A stretch of 5,669 nucleotides of DNA from Cyclobacteriaceae bacterium (GTDB lineage Bacteria; Bacteroidota; Bacteroidia; Cytophagales; Cyclobacteriaceae), in assembly GCA_029861825.1 (NCBI GenBank), contig JAOTYN010000292.1, forward strand, positions 1 to 5,669, given 5' to 3'. The position numbers and the translations under genes are program-made. This document shows, piece by piece, positions 5,462 through 5,669 of this stretch. How positions within the stretch are numbered: position 1 is the stretch's first letter; each line of letters begins with the position of its first letter. The notes below the pieces were generated by a model. That model ran no database searches, had not been told where the DNA came from, and worked only from the letters and a program-made list of their open reading frames with translations.

Positions 5462-5491
5462 CTGCTTCGTCGCAGAGCTCCTCGCAGTGAC
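5460..5491 (+). repeat. REP-like imperfect palindrome (copy 5), right flank of the GIY-YIG gene
   Basis: Left arm GACTGCTTCGTCGC (5460-5473), centre AGAG, right arm CTCCTCGCAGTGAC (5478-5491). Both arms are identical to copy 2. ACTGC (5461-5465) pairs with GCAGT (5484-5488). The last two bases of the nuclease stop codon (5459-5461) are the first two bases of this repeat, so the gene ends within it. The transcript of the gene would carry this hairpin directly after the stop, but there is no following T-run to make it a standard terminator. Confidence 0.87.
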
Positions 5492-5522
5492 CGGGGCTTT
5501 TGCAAGTAGATTAGAAATAATC

Positions 5523-5669
5523 TTAATTCAAAGGGATCTTCGCGCCTCCTCCGATTACCAGTTGATCGTTACCAATGGCATAACGGATTTCACCAAAGAT
5601 CACCACGGCGCCCACAAGAAAGTCAGCGCCTCCACCCAGGTTAAAACCAACCTCCGTTTCCGTGTCGTC
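5523..5669 (-). CDS. C-terminal 48 residues of a probable outer-membrane beta-barrel protein (5' end outside window)
   Basis: The minus strand has an open frame from the window edge to a TAA at 5523-5525. The 48 residues alternate polar and hydrophobic/aromatic positions with glycine-rich turns: EVGFNLGGGADFLVG, VVIFGEIRYAIG and QLVIGGGAKIPLN. This pattern, with the FGEIRY strand and a final glycine-rich strand, resembles the end of small OmpA/OmpW-like or opacity-type outer-membrane barrels common in Bacteroidota. The last residue is Asn rather than the Phe often found at barrel ends in Proteobacteria. It reads towards the GIY-YIG gene and stops 31 bases from copy 5. The exact family and any additional domains cannot be seen. 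Confidence 0.65.
   Translation of the reverse strand, partial: DDTETEVGFNLGGGADFLVGAVVIFGEIRYAIGNDQLVIGGGAKIPLN

Larger units (their letters stand above)
5100..5491 (+). mobile_element. Candidate GIY-YIG/REP-like composite unit bounded by inverted repeats
   Basis: A 392-base unit is bounded by GTCATTGCGAG (5100-5110) and CTCGCAGTGAC (5481-5491), which are inverted copies matching at 10 of 11 positions. It contains one intact gene, the GIY-YIG protein, with little spare sequence; the gene's stop codon overlaps the first bases of the right-hand repeat. The arrangement resembles RAYT transposase genes flanked by inverted REP sequences, with a GIY-YIG nuclease in place of the tyrosine (Y1) transposase. 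No target-site duplication is visible at the edges. That the unit moves is inference from layout only. Confidence 0.35.

Noticed and set aside
5091..5500. Target-site duplication flanking the GIY-YIG/repeat unit
   Set aside because: Bases just outside 5100 (GGAGTA) and 5491 (CGGGGC) do not match, so there is no direct evidence for transposition.
5460..5522. Intrinsic terminator after the GIY-YIG gene
   Set aside because: A hairpin can form from copy 5, but no T-run follows it; the hairpin is explained by the repeat itself.

Overview
The window looks like a chromosomal fragment from a member of the Bacteroidota, most likely a flavobacterium-like lineage. This is an inference from roughly balanced base composition, the lack of Shine-Dalgarno sequences at nearly every start, a short PlsC-like acyltransferase, a single-domain GIY-YIG protein of a type common in that phylum, and palindromic intergenic repeats. 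No rRNA, tRNA or CRISPR array is seen.

Positions 1-4359 hold a compact plus-strand operon of five genes: the 3' end of a short-chain dehydrogenase (1-198), an ACAD10/11-type acyl-CoA dehydrogenase (206-1420), an aminoglycoside-phosphotransferase-fold kinase of the ACAD10/11 N-terminal type (1413-2480), a zinc-free quinone-oxidoreductase-like MDR protein (2486-3463) and a divergent 3-hydroxyacyl-CoA dehydrogenase (3466-4359). Junctions are +7, -8, +5 and +2 bases. The kinase plus ACAD pair is an unfused version of the human ACAD10/ACAD11 architecture and parallels LvaA and LvaC of the Pseudomonas putida levulinate pathway. There a 4-hydroxyacyl-CoA is phosphorylated and then converted to an enoyl-CoA. 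The best reading is a 4-hydroxyacyl-CoA (or related hydroxyacyl-CoA) catabolic operon: the SDR would supply or oxidise the hydroxyl group, the kinase and ACAD would remove it, and the hydroxyacyl-CoA dehydrogenase would continue beta-oxidation. No CoA ligase, enoyl-CoA hydratase, thiolase or LvaB-like small protein lies inside the window.

Positions 4361-4885 hold a convergent minus-strand PlsC-family acyltransferase whose stop codon is one base from that of the operon. Its open frame continues upstream to 4996, but that extension is translated repeat DNA, so the start at 4885 is preferred.

Positions 4941-5491 are a cluster of REP-like imperfect palindromes surrounding a small GIY-YIG nuclease gene (5165-5461). 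The two copies that directly flank the gene are inverted, form near-identical 11-base ends, and one contains the gene's stop codon. Two classes of copy show a paired base change that preserves the stem. This nuclease-repeat unit is the most unusual structure in the window and may be a small repeat-associated mobile element.

Positions 5523-5669 hold the minus-strand 3' end of a gene whose protein resembles the last strands of an outer-membrane beta-barrel.
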